DNA of 64,000 nucleotides from Pseudomonas frederiksbergensis (GCF_003732705.1 NZ_MOBR01000044.1:48356-112355), one strand, 5' to 3'. Shown: positions 49,784 to 58,510, counted from the first letter of the stretch. Notes: generated from the sequence alone by a model not told the origin. Program-made: numbers and translations.

Positions 49784-50125
49784 ATGGATATCATCGAAAC
49801 GATTAAAGAGCAGATTGCTAACAACACCATTCTGCTTTACATGAAAGGCTCGCCGAATGCCCCGCAGTGTGGCTTCTCCGCGAAAGCCGCGCAGTCCGTC
49901 ATGGCTTGTGGTGAGAAGTTCGCATACGTGGACATCCTGCAGAACCCGGAAATTCGCGCCAACCTGCCAAAGTACGCTAACTGGCCAACCTTCCCGCAAC
50001 TGTGGGTCGGTGGTGAGCTGGTCGGCGGTAGCGACATCATGACTGAAATGGCTGCTGACGGTTCGTTGCAGGCCACGATCAAAGCGGCTGTTGAAAAAGC
50101 GGCTGCTGCCAAGACCGAAGCCTGA
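49784..50125 (+). CDS. grxD: Monothiol glutaredoxin Grx4
   Basis: 113 residues from the ATG at 49784 with CGAGG upstream. CGFS active site at 29-32 (APQCGFSAKA), TFPQLWVGGELVGGSDI with the glutathione-binding residues. Monothiol CGFS glutaredoxins carry [2Fe-2S] clusters bridged by glutathione and help Fe-S delivery with BolA. Followed by a REP pair and terminator. Confidence 0.96.
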   Translation: MDIIETIKEQIANNTILLYMKGSPNAPQCGFSAKAAQSVMACGEKFAYVDILQNPEIRANLPKYANWPTFPQLWVGGELVGGSDIMTEMAADGSLQATIKAAVEKAAAAKTEA

Positions 50126-50161
50126 TCCGGCGTTCCCTACGGGGAGCGACCCGATCTGCTT

Positions 50162-50255
50162 CCTGTAGGAGCGAGGCTTGCCCGCGAAGAACGATGATGC
50201 GGTTTATCAGAAATACCGCGTTATCGTTCTTCGCGAGCAAGTATCGCTCCTACAG
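50162..50255. repeat. REPIN (degenerate right arm)
   Basis: CCTGTAGGAGCGAGGCTTGC on the left; the right arm TCGCGAGCAAGTATCGCTCC has lost perfect pairing near the centre. Lies after grxD. Confidence 0.85.
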
Positions 50256-50263
50256 ACGCAGGC

Positions 50264-50303
50264 AATAAAAAGCCCCGCGTCTCACAAGAGAGCGGGGCTT
50301 TTT
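50264..50303. terminator. Bidirectional terminator between grxD and bfr
   Basis: AAAAAGCCCCGC and GCGGGGCTTTTTA form a 12-bp stem flanking a 14-base loop, with A- and T-runs on either side. Confidence 0.88.
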
Positions 50304-50330
50304 AGTGTCTCGAGTTTAGCGAAAACTCAC

Positions 50331-50804
50331 TTACTCTTCGCCCATCTGCGATTGCAGATAGTTCTCAAGACCGACTTTATCGATCAGGCCCAGTTGGGTT
50401 TCCAGCCAGTCGATATGTTCTTCTTCGGACTCAAGGATATCTTCAAGCAGTTCACGGCTGCCGAAGTCGCCGACGGTTTCGCAATGGGCGATCGCGACCT
50501 TGAGGTCCGCGTGACCGGTGCGTTCGATACGCAGGTCGCACTCAAGCATTTCCTGGGTGTGTTCGCCGATCTGCAGCTTGCCCAGGTCCTGGACGTTCGG
50601 CAGGCCTTCAAGGAACAGGATGCGCTTGATCAGCTTGTCCGCGTGCTTCATCTCATCGATGGATTCGTGGTATTCGTGCTTGCCGAGCTTGTTCAGACCC
50701 CAATCTTCATACATGCGCGCATGCAGAAAGTATTGATTGATCGCGACCAGCTCATTGGCAAGGATCTTGTTGAGATGCTGGATGACTGTAATGTCGCCTT
50801 TCAT
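50331..50804 (-). CDS. bfr: Bacterioferritin
   Basis: 157 residues, a haem-binding iron-storage protein forming a 24-mer. Ferroxidase ligands Glu18, Glu51, His54, Glu94, Glu127 and His130 are all present, as is the haem ligand Met52. It stores iron that the neighbouring Bfd ferredoxin helps release. AGGA precedes the ATG. Separate from bfd, in the same direction. Confidence 0.97.
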   Translation of the reverse strand: MKGDITVIQHLNKILANELVAINQYFLHARMYEDWGLNKLGKHEYHESIDEMKHADKLIKRILFLEGLPNVQDLGKLQIGEHTQEMLECDLRIERTGHADLKVAIAHCETVGDFGSRELLEDILESEEEHIDWLETQLGLIDKVGLENYLQSQMGEE

Positions 50805-50966
50805 GATGGGGTCCTGCCCTGTATTAACTGACTATAAGGCAGAGTTTGAGCCGCGTATTTAAGGGTGTCAAACCTAAGTTATTGAAACTTATATGAAAAT
50901 TAATCGGAATAAGAATGTTTGTGTTCCGCGTCTGGAGCCTAAGCGATTGATTTTCAGGCATAAAAA

Positions 50967-50990
50967 AACCGGACATTAGTCCGGTTCTTT
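50967..50990 (-). terminator. Terminator after bfd
   Basis: AACCGGAC-ATTA-GTCCGGTT forms an 8-bp stem; on the minus strand it is followed by TTTTTTTA. It lies 13 bases after the bfd stop. Confidence 0.88.
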
Positions 50991-51002
50991 GAAATACGGT
51001 AG

Positions 51003-51221
51003 TTACGCGGCAGTAAATTCAACAGGAAATGGAATCGCGGCCTGGGCGGTTTGCAGCTTGGTCAGGGTTTCGCGCACCACTTCCTTGGCAAGGCAGGCGC
51101 ATTTACCACATTGACTAGCTACGCCGGTGGCCTGACGGACTTCCTTATAGCTGCAGCAACCTTCATAGATTGCATCGCGGATTTGACCGTCGGTGACGCC
51201 AGTGCAGAGGCAGACATACAT
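51003..51221 (-). CDS. bfd: Bacterioferritin-associated ferredoxin
   Basis: 72 residues from the ATG at 51221; the longer frame adds ten codons without a ribosome site. [2Fe-2S] ligands Cys4, Cys6, Cys38 and Cys41 (YVCLCTG; SQCGKCAC) define Bfd, which reduces bacterioferritin core iron for release. Fur-type sequence upstream and the neighbouring bfr agree with iron-starvation induction. Confidence 0.95.
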   Translation of the reverse strand: MYVCLCTGVTDGQIRDAIYEGCCSYKEVRQATGVASQCGKCACLAKEVVRETLTKLQTAQAAIPFPVEFTAA

Positions 51222-51274
51222 AAGTGAGAACCGTCGCTGGTTGTGACTCAATTGCGATGGATCTTAATGTTAAC

Positions 51275-51293
51275 GAGAATGATTGTCAAAGTG
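51275..51293. promoter_or_regulatory. Candidate Fur box upstream of bfd
   Basis: GAGAATGATTGTCAAAGTG matches 12 of 19 positions of the Fur consensus, including the AATGAT core, about 54 bases upstream of bfd. The whole gap 51222-51534 between bfd and the peroxiredoxin gene holds no other gene. Confidence 0.55.
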
Positions 51294-51534
51294 CTTTCTG
51301 AAAGCTTCGCGTTATAAGCGCCGATGGCTGACGAACGGTTTCCTGCATGGCATTGCGACAGTAACCGTAACAGTCCGAATTTAACCCGTCGCCGAAAATC
51401 CGTTAAGGACAGCTCAAAAACGCCGTGTATGATGGTCGGTCCTTGCGAAGGGGATCGTGTCACAGGGCTGTCGCTTGAGGGTGGCAGGCTGATGCGAATC
51501 CAGTTCTTCACGTTAATAGACCAGGAGATATTCA

Positions 51535-52137
51535 ATGAGCGTACTCGTAGGCAAACAAGCCCCAGACTTCACCGTACCGGCCGTCCTCGGCAACGGCGAG
51601 ATCGTAGACAGCTTCACTCTGTCGTCGGCCATCAAAGGCAAATACGGCCTGGTGTTCTTCTATCCACTGGACTTCACCTTCGTTTGCCCGTCCGAGCTGA
51701 TCGCTCTGGACAACCGCATGGCCGACTTCAAGGCCCGCAACGTTGAAGTGGTTGCCGTGTCGATCGACTCGCATTTCACCCACAACGCATGGCGCAACAC
51801 CCCGGTGAACAATGGCGGTATCGGCCAGGTTCGCTACACCATGGCTGCTGACATCAAGCAGGAAATCATGAAGGCCTACGACGTTCAGTCCGCTGACGGC
51901 GTTGCTTTCCGTGGCGCGTTCCTGATCGACGATAAAGGCGTTGTCCGCTCGCAGATCATCAACGACCTGCCACTGGGCCGTAACATGGAAGAGCTGATCC
52001 GTCTGGTCGACGCGCTGCAATTCCACGAAGAGCACGGCGAAGTTTGCCCTGCCAACTGGAAAAAAGGCGACAAAGGCATGACCGCTTCCACCGAAGGTGT
52101 TGCGGCTTACCTGACCGAGCACGCTGCGGCCCTGTAA
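51535..52137 (+). CDS. 2-Cys peroxiredoxin (AhpC/TsaA type)
   Basis: 200 residues. Peroxidatic Cys51 (DFTFVCPSEL) and resolving Cys170 (HGEVCPANW) define a typical 2-Cys peroxiredoxin that reduces H2O2 and organic peroxides in the cytoplasm. AGGAG precedes the ATG. No ahpF neighbour, so it probably uses thioredoxin. Monocistronic: its own terminator follows. Confidence 0.95.
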   Translation: MSVLVGKQAPDFTVPAVLGNGEIVDSFTLSSAIKGKYGLVFFYPLDFTFVCPSELIALDNRMADFKARNVEVVAVSIDSHFTHNAWRNTPVNNGGIGQVRYTMAADIKQEIMKAYDVQSADGVAFRGAFLIDDKGVVRSQIINDLPLGRNMEELIRLVDALQFHEEHGEVCPANWKKGDKGMTASTEGVAAYLTEHAAAL

Positions 52138-52154
52138 GCCCAAGCGTCAGGCAT

Positions 52155-52185
52155 AAAAAAACCGGCCGCGAGGCCGGTTTTTTTG
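52155..52185. terminator. Bidirectional terminator between peroxiredoxin and rnt
   Basis: AAAAAAACCGGCC-GCGA-GGCCGGTTTTTTT, a long stem with A- and T-runs, between convergent genes. Confidence 0.92.
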
Positions 52186-52212
52186 TGGGCGGGATAAAAA
52201 CCTTCGACCGGA

Positions 52213-52890
52213 TCAGTCGTTGAAGTCTTCCCAGCCGCCCATTTGTTTCCAGCGATTGACGATGCCGCAGAACAGCTCAGCCGTCTTCTCGGTGTCGTAG
52301 CGAGCCGAGTGGGCCTCGCGACCGTCGAAGTCGATATCGGCTGCCTGGCAGGCCTTGGCCAGCACGGTCTGACCGTAAGCCAGGCCAGCGAGGGTTGCAG
52401 TGTCGAAACTGGAGAATGGATGAAACGGGTTGCGTTTCATGTCCAGGCGCGCGACAGCCGCGTTGAGGAAGCCCAGGTCGAAGCTGCTGTTGTGCCCGAC
52501 CAGAATCGCCCGTTTGCAACCATTGGCTTTCAGGGCCTTGCGGATGCCGCGGAAAATATCGGTCAGGGCGGTTTCTTCACTTACGGCCATGCGCAGCGGG
52601 TGATCGAGCTTGATCCCGGTGAATTCCAGGGCCGCTGCTTCGATGTTCGCGCCTTCAAACGGTTCTACGCGAAAGAAGTAAGTGTGATCGGGATACACAA
52701 ACCCTTTTTCGTCCATGGCGATGGTGGTCGCCGCGATCTCCAGCAGGGCGTCGGTGGCCGAGTTGAAGCCACCGGTTTCTACGTCGACGACAACCGGCAG
52801 GTAACCACGGAATCGGGCTGCCATTGGATGACGGGGACCGCCTCCACCGCCTTGACCGTCCTGTTCGTCGTCGAAATGGTCTTCACTCAC
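52213..52890 (-). CDS. rnt: Ribonuclease T
   Basis: 225 residues, DEDD-family 3'-5' exonuclease that trims tRNA and other stable RNAs. Motifs: VVDVETGGFNSATD (Exo I), LVGHNSSFDLGFL (Exo II), HSARYDTEKTAELF (Exo III, with His and Asp). GTG start at 52890 with GGAGG upstream and a 4-base overlap with the pyrC stop; operon with pyrC. Confidence 0.96.
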   Translation of the reverse strand: MSEDHFDDEQDGQGGGGGPRHPMAARFRGYLPVVVDVETGGFNSATDALLEIAATTIAMDEKGFVYPDHTYFFRVEPFEGANIEAAALEFTGIKLDHPLRMAVSEETALTDIFRGIRKALKANGCKRAILVGHNSSFDLGFLNAAVARLDMKRNPFHPFSSFDTATLAGLAYGQTVLAKACQAADIDFDGREAHSARYDTEKTAELFCGIVNRWKQMGGWEDFND

Positions 52891-53933
52891 GCGTGTTCCT
52901 CCAGCAGGCGCCAGCGCAGTTTTTCACCGGCGCGCAGCGGGATTACGGTCAGCTCGCCAAATGGCAGGCTGGTTGGGGCGGTCCACTCTTCGCGGACCAG
53001 GGTAATGCGATCGGTGTTCACCGGCAGGCCATAAAAGCGCGGGCCGTTGAGGCTGGCGAAGGCTTCGAGCTTATCCAGCGCGTTGCGCTGTTCGAAGGCT
53101 TCGGCATACATCTCGATCGCCGCATAAGCGGTGTAGCAACCGGCACAGCCGCAAGCAGCTTCCTTGGCGTGCTGGGCATGCGGCGCCGAATCGGTGCCGA
53201 GGAAGAACTTCTCGCTGCCGCTGGTGGCGGCGTCGAGCAGGGCTTCCTGATGGGTGTTGCGCTTGAGAATCGGCAGGCAGTAGAAGTGCGGCCGAATCCC
53301 GCCCACCAGCATGTGGTTGCGGTTGTACAGCAGGTGATGAGCGGTGATGGTCGCGCCAACGTTGGCCGGGGCCGCGTTGACGAACTGCACGGCGTCAGCG
53401 GTGGTGATGTGTTCGAACACCACTTTGAGCGTCGGGAAACGCTCAACCACACGACGCATGTGCTCATCGATGAAGATCTTTTCGCGATCGAACACGTCGA
53501 CATCGCCACGGGTGACTTCACCGTGGATCAACAACGGCATCCCGACTTCGGCCATGGCCTCGATCGCCGGGAAAATCTTGTCGATGCTGGTGACGCCAGA
53601 ATCCGAGTTGGTGGTGGCGCCGGCCGGGTAGAGCTTGGCGGCGTGAACGAAACCGCTGGCCTTGGCCTCACGAATTTCTTCGGGCTGGGTGCGGTCGGTC
53701 AGGTACAGCACCATCAGCGGTTCAAAACGACTGCCGGCCGGGCGTGCAGCGAGGATCCGCTGGCGATAGCCGTCGGCTTCAGCGGCGTTGCGCACTGGAG
53801 GTACCAGGTTGGGCATGATGATTGCGCGACCAAAGGTGCGCGCGACATCCGCAACGGTATTGGACAAAACAGCACCATCGCGAAGATGAATATGCCAGTC
53901 GTCGGGACGCAGCAGGGTCAGGCGGTCGGACAT
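52887..53933 (-). CDS. pyrC: Dihydroorotase
   Basis: 348 residues, class II amidohydrolase of pyrimidine synthesis that converts N-carbamoyl-aspartate to dihydroorotate. Metal site HIHLRDG (14-20), KLYPAGATTNSDSGV with the carboxylated Lys, HGEVTRGDVDVFDRE, and the terminal DSAPH. First gene of the pyrC-rnt pair. Confidence 0.97.
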   Translation of the reverse strand: MSDRLTLLRPDDWHIHLRDGAVLSNTVADVARTFGRAIIMPNLVPPVRNAAEADGYRQRILAARPAGSRFEPLMVLYLTDRTQPEEIREAKASGFVHAAKLYPAGATTNSDSGVTSIDKIFPAIEAMAEVGMPLLIHGEVTRGDVDVFDREKIFIDEHMRRVVERFPTLKVVFEHITTADAVQFVNAAPANVGATITAHHLLYNRNHMLVGGIRPHFYCLPILKRNTHQEALLDAATSGSEKFFLGTDSAPHAQHAKEAACGCAGCYTAYAAIEMYAEAFEQRNALDKLEAFASLNGPRFYGLPVNTDRITLVREEWTAPTSLPFGELTVIPLRAGEKLRWRLLEEHA

Positions 53934-54090
53934 GAGGGGATTCCAGGCGGGTCAAACTGAGGGGAATGCTACCGGAAAAGACTCTCTCAGGCACTCGCTA
54001 TCAAGTTTTGCAGCAAGCTTCCGATATCCATTAGGTATGCCGTAATCGTATGTGTCGGTCTTTTTGTTGTAGAAGCCAGTGGAGCCTCCC

Positions 54091-54999
54091 GTGCGCCAGC
54101 GTTATTTAGCCTTGCTCAGTGTGTTTGCCAGCCTTCCCGCGATGGCGCTCACTTTCCAGACCCGTCTGGAGAGCATTGAGTGGACGGTCGAAGGGGACAA
54201 GTTCGAATGCCGATTGGCCCAGCCGATTACCGATTTCGGTTCCGGTGAGTTCGTGCGTCGCGCGGGTGAGCAGGCGATATTTCGTCTTAAAGCCTACAAC
54301 TCGGTGATTGGTGGTGGCTCGGCGACCTTGCTGGCCGCGGCCGCGCCATGGCAACCGGGCCGTGGTGATATCAATCTTGGCTCGGTAAACATCGGCAGTG
54401 GCAACGTGCTGTTCAACAGTTCGCAAGTGCAGGCCGGACGCCTGATCAGTGGCTTGATGGACGGTCGCAGCCCGGTGATTCGCCGCGCTTCGGGTGATGG
54501 CCGGGTGTCGGAAGTGCGTCTGCTGCCGGTCAAGTTCAGTAAGGCCTTCAATGATTATCAGGGCTGCGTGGCCAAGCTGCTGCCGCAGAATTTCGAGCAG
54601 GTAAAACAATCCGAAGTCGGTTTTCCCGGCGAAGGCGTCGATCTGGATCCGCAAGCCAAGGCCAAGTTGCAGGTCATGCTGGAGTTCATGAAGGCTGATC
54701 CGACGGTCAATCACATCGAACTCGACGGTCATTCCGACAACAGCGGCAATCGCCTGACCAACCGTGAACTGTCCCGTCGCCGGGCGCTGGCGGTGATGGA
54801 TTTCTTCAAGGCCAATGGCATCCAGGAATCGCAGATCACCATGCGTTTCCACGGTGAACGCTACCCGCTGGCGCCGAACACCAATGCGTCCAACCGGGCG
54901 AAGAATCGTCGGGTCGCGGTACGCCTGGAGCGTGTCGCGCCTACCGAGAAACCGGCCCCGCAATCAGCCTCTGCCGCGAGTGCCGCACACACATCCTGA
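54091..54999 (+). CDS. motY: Flagellar stator-associated protein MotY
   Basis: 302 residues from the GTG at 54091, with GGAG 7 bases upstream; a GTG at 54079 is less likely. Signal peptide (YLALLSVFASLPAMA), N-terminal MotY domain (LTFQTRLESIEWTVEGDKFECRLAQPI) and C-terminal OmpA peptidoglycan-binding domain (IELDGHSDNSGNRLTNRELSRRRA). The order pyrC-motY-argG matches the P. aeruginosa MotY locus. It helps stator function of the T ring around the motor. A Ser/Ala/Pro tail follows the OmpA domain. Confidence 0.92.
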   Translation: MRQRYLALLSVFASLPAMALTFQTRLESIEWTVEGDKFECRLAQPITDFGSGEFVRRAGEQAIFRLKAYNSVIGGGSATLLAAAAPWQPGRGDINLGSVNIGSGNVLFNSSQVQAGRLISGLMDGRSPVIRRASGDGRVSEVRLLPVKFSKAFNDYQGCVAKLLPQNFEQVKQSEVGFPGEGVDLDPQAKAKLQVMLEFMKADPTVNHIELDGHSDNSGNRLTNRELSRRRALAVMDFFKANGIQESQITMRFHGERYPLAPNTNASNRAKNRRVAVRLERVAPTEKPAPQSASAASAAHTS

Positions 55000-55032
55000 C
55001 TCGCCGGTCATCGTCGCTCCCTCGTAAGAATC

Positions 55033-55074
55033 TGTCGCTTCGTCGTCATAAGCTGTCGCGCCTCTGTAAATTAT
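55033..55074. promoter_or_regulatory. ArgR operator of argG
   Basis: TGTCGC at 55033 and 55054, exactly 21 bases apart; the second has the AA of TGTCGC-N8-AA-N5 at the right offset, the first has CA. This lies 54-95 bases upstream of argG and copies the argF layout. Confidence 0.78.
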
Positions 55075-55127
55075 TCCGTATGAGCGGTAGACTTCACGGC
55101 TTTCCGTAAACCCCGTGGAGTGATGGC

Positions 55128-56345
55128 ATGGCGGACGTAAACAAGGTCGTTCTGGCGTATTCCGGCGGCCTGGACACTTCGGTGATCCTCAAGTGGCTGC
55201 AGGATACTTATAACTGTGAAGTAGTGACCTTCACCGCTGACCTGGGTCAGGGCGAAGAGGTCGAACCGGCCCGCGCCAAGGCGCAGGCCATGGGCGTCAA
55301 AGAAATCTACATCGACGATCTGCGCGAAGAGTTCGTGCGTGATTTCGTGTTCCCTATGTTCCGTGCCAACACCGTTTACGAAGGCGAGTACCTGCTGGGT
55401 ACTTCCATCGCTCGTCCGTTGATCGCCAAACGCCTGATCGAAATCGCCAACGAAACCGGCGCTGACGCCATTTCCCATGGCGCCACCGGCAAGGGCAACG
55501 ATCAGGTTCGTTTCGAACTCGGCGCCTACGCACTCAAGCCAGGCGTGAAAGTGATCGCTCCTTGGCGCGAGTGGGACCTGCTCTCCCGTGAAAAGCTGAT
55601 GGATTATGCTGAAAAGCACAACATCCCGATCGAGCGCCACGGCAAGAAAAAATCCCCGTACTCGATGGATGCCAACCTGCTGCACATCTCCTATGAAGGC
55701 GGCGTGCTGGAAGACACCTGGACCGAGCACGAAGAAGATATGTGGAAATGGACCGTCTCCCCGGAGAAGGCTCCAGACAAGGCGCAGTACCTGGAACTGA
55801 CCTACCGCAACGGCGACATCGTGGCACTGGACGGCGTCGAGATGACCCCGGCCACCGTGCTGGCGACGCTGAACAAGATCGGTGGCGAACACGGTATCGG
55901 CCGTCTCGATATCGTCGAGAACCGTTACGTGGGCATGAAGTCCCGCGGCTGCTACGAAACCCCTGGCGGCACCATCATGCTGCGCGCGCACCGTGCGATC
56001 GAATCGATCACCCTGGACCGCGAAGTGGCTCACCTCAAAGACGAGCTGATGCCTAAATACGCCAGCCTGATCTACACCGGTTACTGGTGGAGCCCTGAGC
56101 GTCTGATGTTGCAACAGATGATCGACGCGTCCCAGGCTCACGTGAATGGTGTGGTTCGCCTGAAGCTGTACAAAGGCAACGTGATCGTCACCGGCCGCAA
56201 GTCCGATGAGTCGTTGTTCGACGCCAACATCGCGACCTTCGAAGAAGATGGCGGCGCCTACAATCAGGCTGATGCGGCGGGCTTCATCAAGCTCAACGCC
56301 TTGCGCATGCGCATTGCTGCCAACAAGGGTCGCAAGCTGTTCTGA
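55128..56345 (+). CDS. argG: Argininosuccinate synthase
   Basis: 405 residues. Joins citrulline and aspartate with ATP. ATP-binding LAYSGGLDTSVILKW (9-23), the citrulline region TSIARPLIAKR and GATGKGNDQVRFE; KYIHPDM-like aspartate region VENRYVGMKSRGCYETPGG. A typical full-length enzyme. GTGGAG precedes the ATG. Together with argF it shows the arginine pathway with common ArgR control. Confidence 0.98.
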   Translation: MADVNKVVLAYSGGLDTSVILKWLQDTYNCEVVTFTADLGQGEEVEPARAKAQAMGVKEIYIDDLREEFVRDFVFPMFRANTVYEGEYLLGTSIARPLIAKRLIEIANETGADAISHGATGKGNDQVRFELGAYALKPGVKVIAPWREWDLLSREKLMDYAEKHNIPIERHGKKKSPYSMDANLLHISYEGGVLEDTWTEHEEDMWKWTVSPEKAPDKAQYLELTYRNGDIVALDGVEMTPATVLATLNKIGGEHGIGRLDIVENRYVGMKSRGCYETPGGTIMLRAHRAIESITLDREVAHLKDELMPKYASLIYTGYWWSPERLMLQQMIDASQAHVNGVVRLKLYKGNVIVTGRKSDESLFDANIATFEEDGGAYNQADAAGFIKLNALRMRIAANKGRKLF

Positions 56346-56368
56346 CCTTTGCAGCGCTAGCTGAGGGT

Positions 56369-56393
56369 GTGGCCCTGTCGTCGACAGGGCCAC
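56369..56393. terminator. Hairpin after argG
   Basis: GTGGCCCTGTC-GTC-GACAGGGCCAC is a perfect 11-bp stem, 23 bases after the argG stop. There is no U-run, so its strength as a terminator is uncertain. Confidence 0.6.
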
Positions 56394-56444
56394 AACTCTG
56401 AAAAATGCTTATCTCGATTCCATTCAAACACATACTTTTTCTGA

Positions 56445-57104
56445 TCACGCGTCTAACCCGTGATCCAGCACCGTCACGCCTTGTGAGTTCAAGTTGTAGA
56501 CAATGCAGAAGGTTTCGCAAGCGCCTTTGCTTTTGTGCTTCGAATACTTGAGTGCGCTTTCCTTCAGTACCTTCTCTGACTCGCCGCAAGCAAGAAACAC
56601 GATCACCTTTGTGGGGTGACTCCGTGGTTCACAGATTTTCTCCATTAAGGTGGCGAACTCCACCGGCTTACCTATCCCGCGCGTATCAATGATGCTCAAT
56701 CCCTTCATCGGCCCCGGCAGATACATGCTGTGTTGCGCCCGGATGCCTGTGAACAATTGGATCGGAATTGGCGCGTCCTGTGCACGCCAGAACCAGCTAC
56801 GAAACCTCCTCACTCTGGTTGAAAACCCAGGGCCGGGAGGTCGCTCGGCGTTATCAATGACTTTTATGAAGTTCTTGTCTTTATCAAAGTCAGAGGGGGC
56901 GTAAAGCGATCGATAGTTGAAGTTGAGCGTGAGAAAAAAAAGAAAGAGTAAGTAAAACGGAAAACTGATTAAAAACCAGACGTAGAGTTCTCGTTCGCTA
57001 TTATCGAGAAAGGGCAGGGAGACCGCTGCCGATGTTTCAGAAAGTGCTGCAAATATCGCAATAATCGTCAGCGGGTTCGTGATTCTTTTTTTGAATTTTT
57101 TCAT
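56445..57104 (-). CDS. Two-helix membrane protein of unknown function
   Basis: 219 residues; not recognised. Two hydrophobic segments (NPLTIIAIFAALSETSAAVSLPF and VWFLISFPFYLLFLFFLTLNF) precede a soluble C-terminal half of mixed sequence with KVIVFLACGESEKVLKE and CETFCIVYNLNSQGVTVLD. The half resembles no named domain to me. It sits in an AT-rich patch between argG and a LuxR-type gene, in a direction opposite to its neighbours, and codon use differs from surrounding genes, suggesting recent acquisition. Ribosome site is weak. Confidence 0.6.
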   Translation of the reverse strand: MKKFKKRITNPLTIIAIFAALSETSAAVSLPFLDNSERELYVWFLISFPFYLLFLFFLTLNFNYRSLYAPSDFDKDKNFIKVIDNAERPPGPGFSTRVRRFRSWFWRAQDAPIPIQLFTGIRAQHSMYLPGPMKGLSIIDTRGIGKPVEFATLMEKICEPRSHPTKVIVFLACGESEKVLKESALKYSKHKSKGACETFCIVYNLNSQGVTVLDHGLDA

Positions 57105-57660
57105 GTTGTTTGCTCATGGGATAGGCTTTTTCTCGTGTGAATAAAGTGTGTGTAGGTCGGGTGGTTCAGGTTTAGTATTTTGTTGGTGAGTATCCGTTCT
57201 GTGCAAGTAGTCGTGGTGATATCAGCTAACTGTAGTTCTCGTGGTTTTTATATGTTGGATGTTCTTGTTTCAAAAGTTTATGTTGCGTGTTGCGTGCGAG
57301 TCTTTCGATGTGGGCAGGTATTTAACGGTTTGTATTCTGGTATGGATTTTGATACTGACAATATCGGTTACCTTTCAGCGTAGGCCTATAGGCAGAGAAT
57401 GCTGGAACTGTTACGGGGCTGTCGGTTATACGTGGTGTTGGTTGTAAGTCGATACAAAAAAACGCACCTGACGTCGGGCGCTCTTAAGATTTCACGTTTT
57501 CAAACTCATTACTTTCAAGGTTTTTTTGTAGGAATTATCCGTGTTGCTTGTAGGGAATGTCTCTCGGTGTAGGTGCTTGGGGGGGGCGGCATGCCACGGG
57601 TGAAACGACTAGGCTATTGTGCGGGCTCTAAAAATTCGAACAGCGAAATTGGACTTGCCC
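57105..57660. other. AT-rich gap without a convincing gene
   Basis: About 555 bp of lower GC than the rest of the window. Short frames exist (57180-57383 and 57241-57447) but lack ribosome sites and recognisable sequence. A 10-base palindrome GCCTATAGGC lies near 57384. The end must hold the LuxR-type regulator's promoter. Confidence 0.55.
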
Positions 57661-58287
57661 ATGAATAAAGTGCTGATCGTGGATGATCATCCCGTCATTC
57701 GTCTTGCGGTGCGTTTGCTAATGGAACGTCATGGCTACGAAGTCATCGCAGAAACTGACAATGGTGTGGATGCATTGCAACTTGCTCGTGAACATATGCC
57801 GGACATTGTCATCCTGGATATCGGAATACCGAAACTGGATGGGCTGGAAGTCATCGCGCGCCTGACATCGGTAGCATTGCCTTTGAAAGTGTTAGTACTG
57901 ACTTCCCAGGCGCCGGGGCATTTTTCAATGCGCTGCATGCAATCGGGTGCTGCCGGTTATGTTTGCAAGCAACAGGACCTCACTGAATTGCTCAGTGCTA
58001 TCAAGGCCGTATTGTCAGGCTACAGCTACTTCCCCAATCAAGCCTTGCATACCGTTCGGGCCAGTCTTGGCAATGCCAGTGAAGCCGATATGGTGGATCG
58101 TTTGTCGGGGCGGGAAATGATGGTGTTGCAACAGCTGGCCAGGGGAAAGACAAACAAGGAGATTGCCGATGGAATGTTCCTCAGCAACAAGACCGTCAGT
58201 ACTTACAAAACCCGGTTGTTGTTGAAGCTCAATGCTCGCTCACTGGTGGACTTGATCGAACTGGCCCAGCGTAATGGCCTGGTATGA
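57661..58287 (+). CDS. NarL/FixJ (LuxR-type) response regulator
   Basis: 208 residues from the ATG at 57661. Receiver with KVLIVDDHPVIRLAVRLL, acceptor Asp in DIVILDIGIPKLDG and Lys in AAGYVCKQQD; C-terminal LuxR helix-turn-helix (SGREMMVLQQLARGKTNKEIADGMFLSNKTVSTYKTRLLLKL). The BvgA/EvgA-like layout is common for adhesion or biofilm regulators. No kinase lies beside it. It adjoins the AT-rich patch, which may be linked to it. Confidence 0.9.
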   Translation: MNKVLIVDDHPVIRLAVRLLMERHGYEVIAETDNGVDALQLAREHMPDIVILDIGIPKLDGLEVIARLTSVALPLKVLVLTSQAPGHFSMRCMQSGAAGYVCKQQDLTELLSAIKAVLSGYSYFPNQALHTVRASLGNASEADMVDRLSGREMMVLQQLARGKTNKEIADGMFLSNKTVSTYKTRLLLKLNARSLVDLIELAQRNGLV

Positions 58288-58295
58288 CGCCACCT

Positions 58296-58326
58296 GGTAA
58301 AAAGCCTCCGTTTCGGGAGGCTTTCA
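58296..58326. terminator. Terminator after the LuxR-type gene
   Basis: AAAGCCTCC-GTTTC-GGGAGGCTTT, an 8-9 bp stem with short T-run, between the regulator stop and the 59-residue gene. Confidence 0.85.
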
Positions 58327-58330
58327 GGTG

Positions 58331-58510
58331 TCATAAATCAAAATCGTAATCGGCCAATTGCTTTTGCAGTCGGCGCTCCTCCAGCAGATTGTCGATGGTG
58401 CGGCGCTTGCTCAGGTTGGTTTTTGCTACCTCAACCACCGGTTCAGCGTCATCGGCTTCAACGGGGGTGAAGTCGTCTTCTACGTCCAATTGCTCTTTGC
58501 CAGTGCTCAT
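58331..58510 (-). CDS. PA3496-family putative envelope integrity protein
   Basis: 59 residues, below usual length cut-offs. Reading the minus strand gives MSTGKEQLDVEDDFTPVEAD, an acidic first half, then a basic helical half (NLSKRRTIDNLLEERRLQKQ) ending ADYDFDL. GGAG lies 7 bases before the ATG. The sequence and the location beside nth match the small protein PA3496 of P. aeruginosa, which has been linked to envelope integrity. No signal peptide or membrane segment. Role unresolved. Confidence 0.85.
   Translation of the reverse strand: MSTGKEQLDVEDDFTPVEADDAEPVVEVAKTNLSKRRTIDNLLEERRLQKQLADYDFDL

Noticed and set aside
57180..57447. Two short open frames in the AT-rich gap
   Set aside because: No ribosome site, Cys/Val-rich random-looking sequence and mutually overlapping frames.
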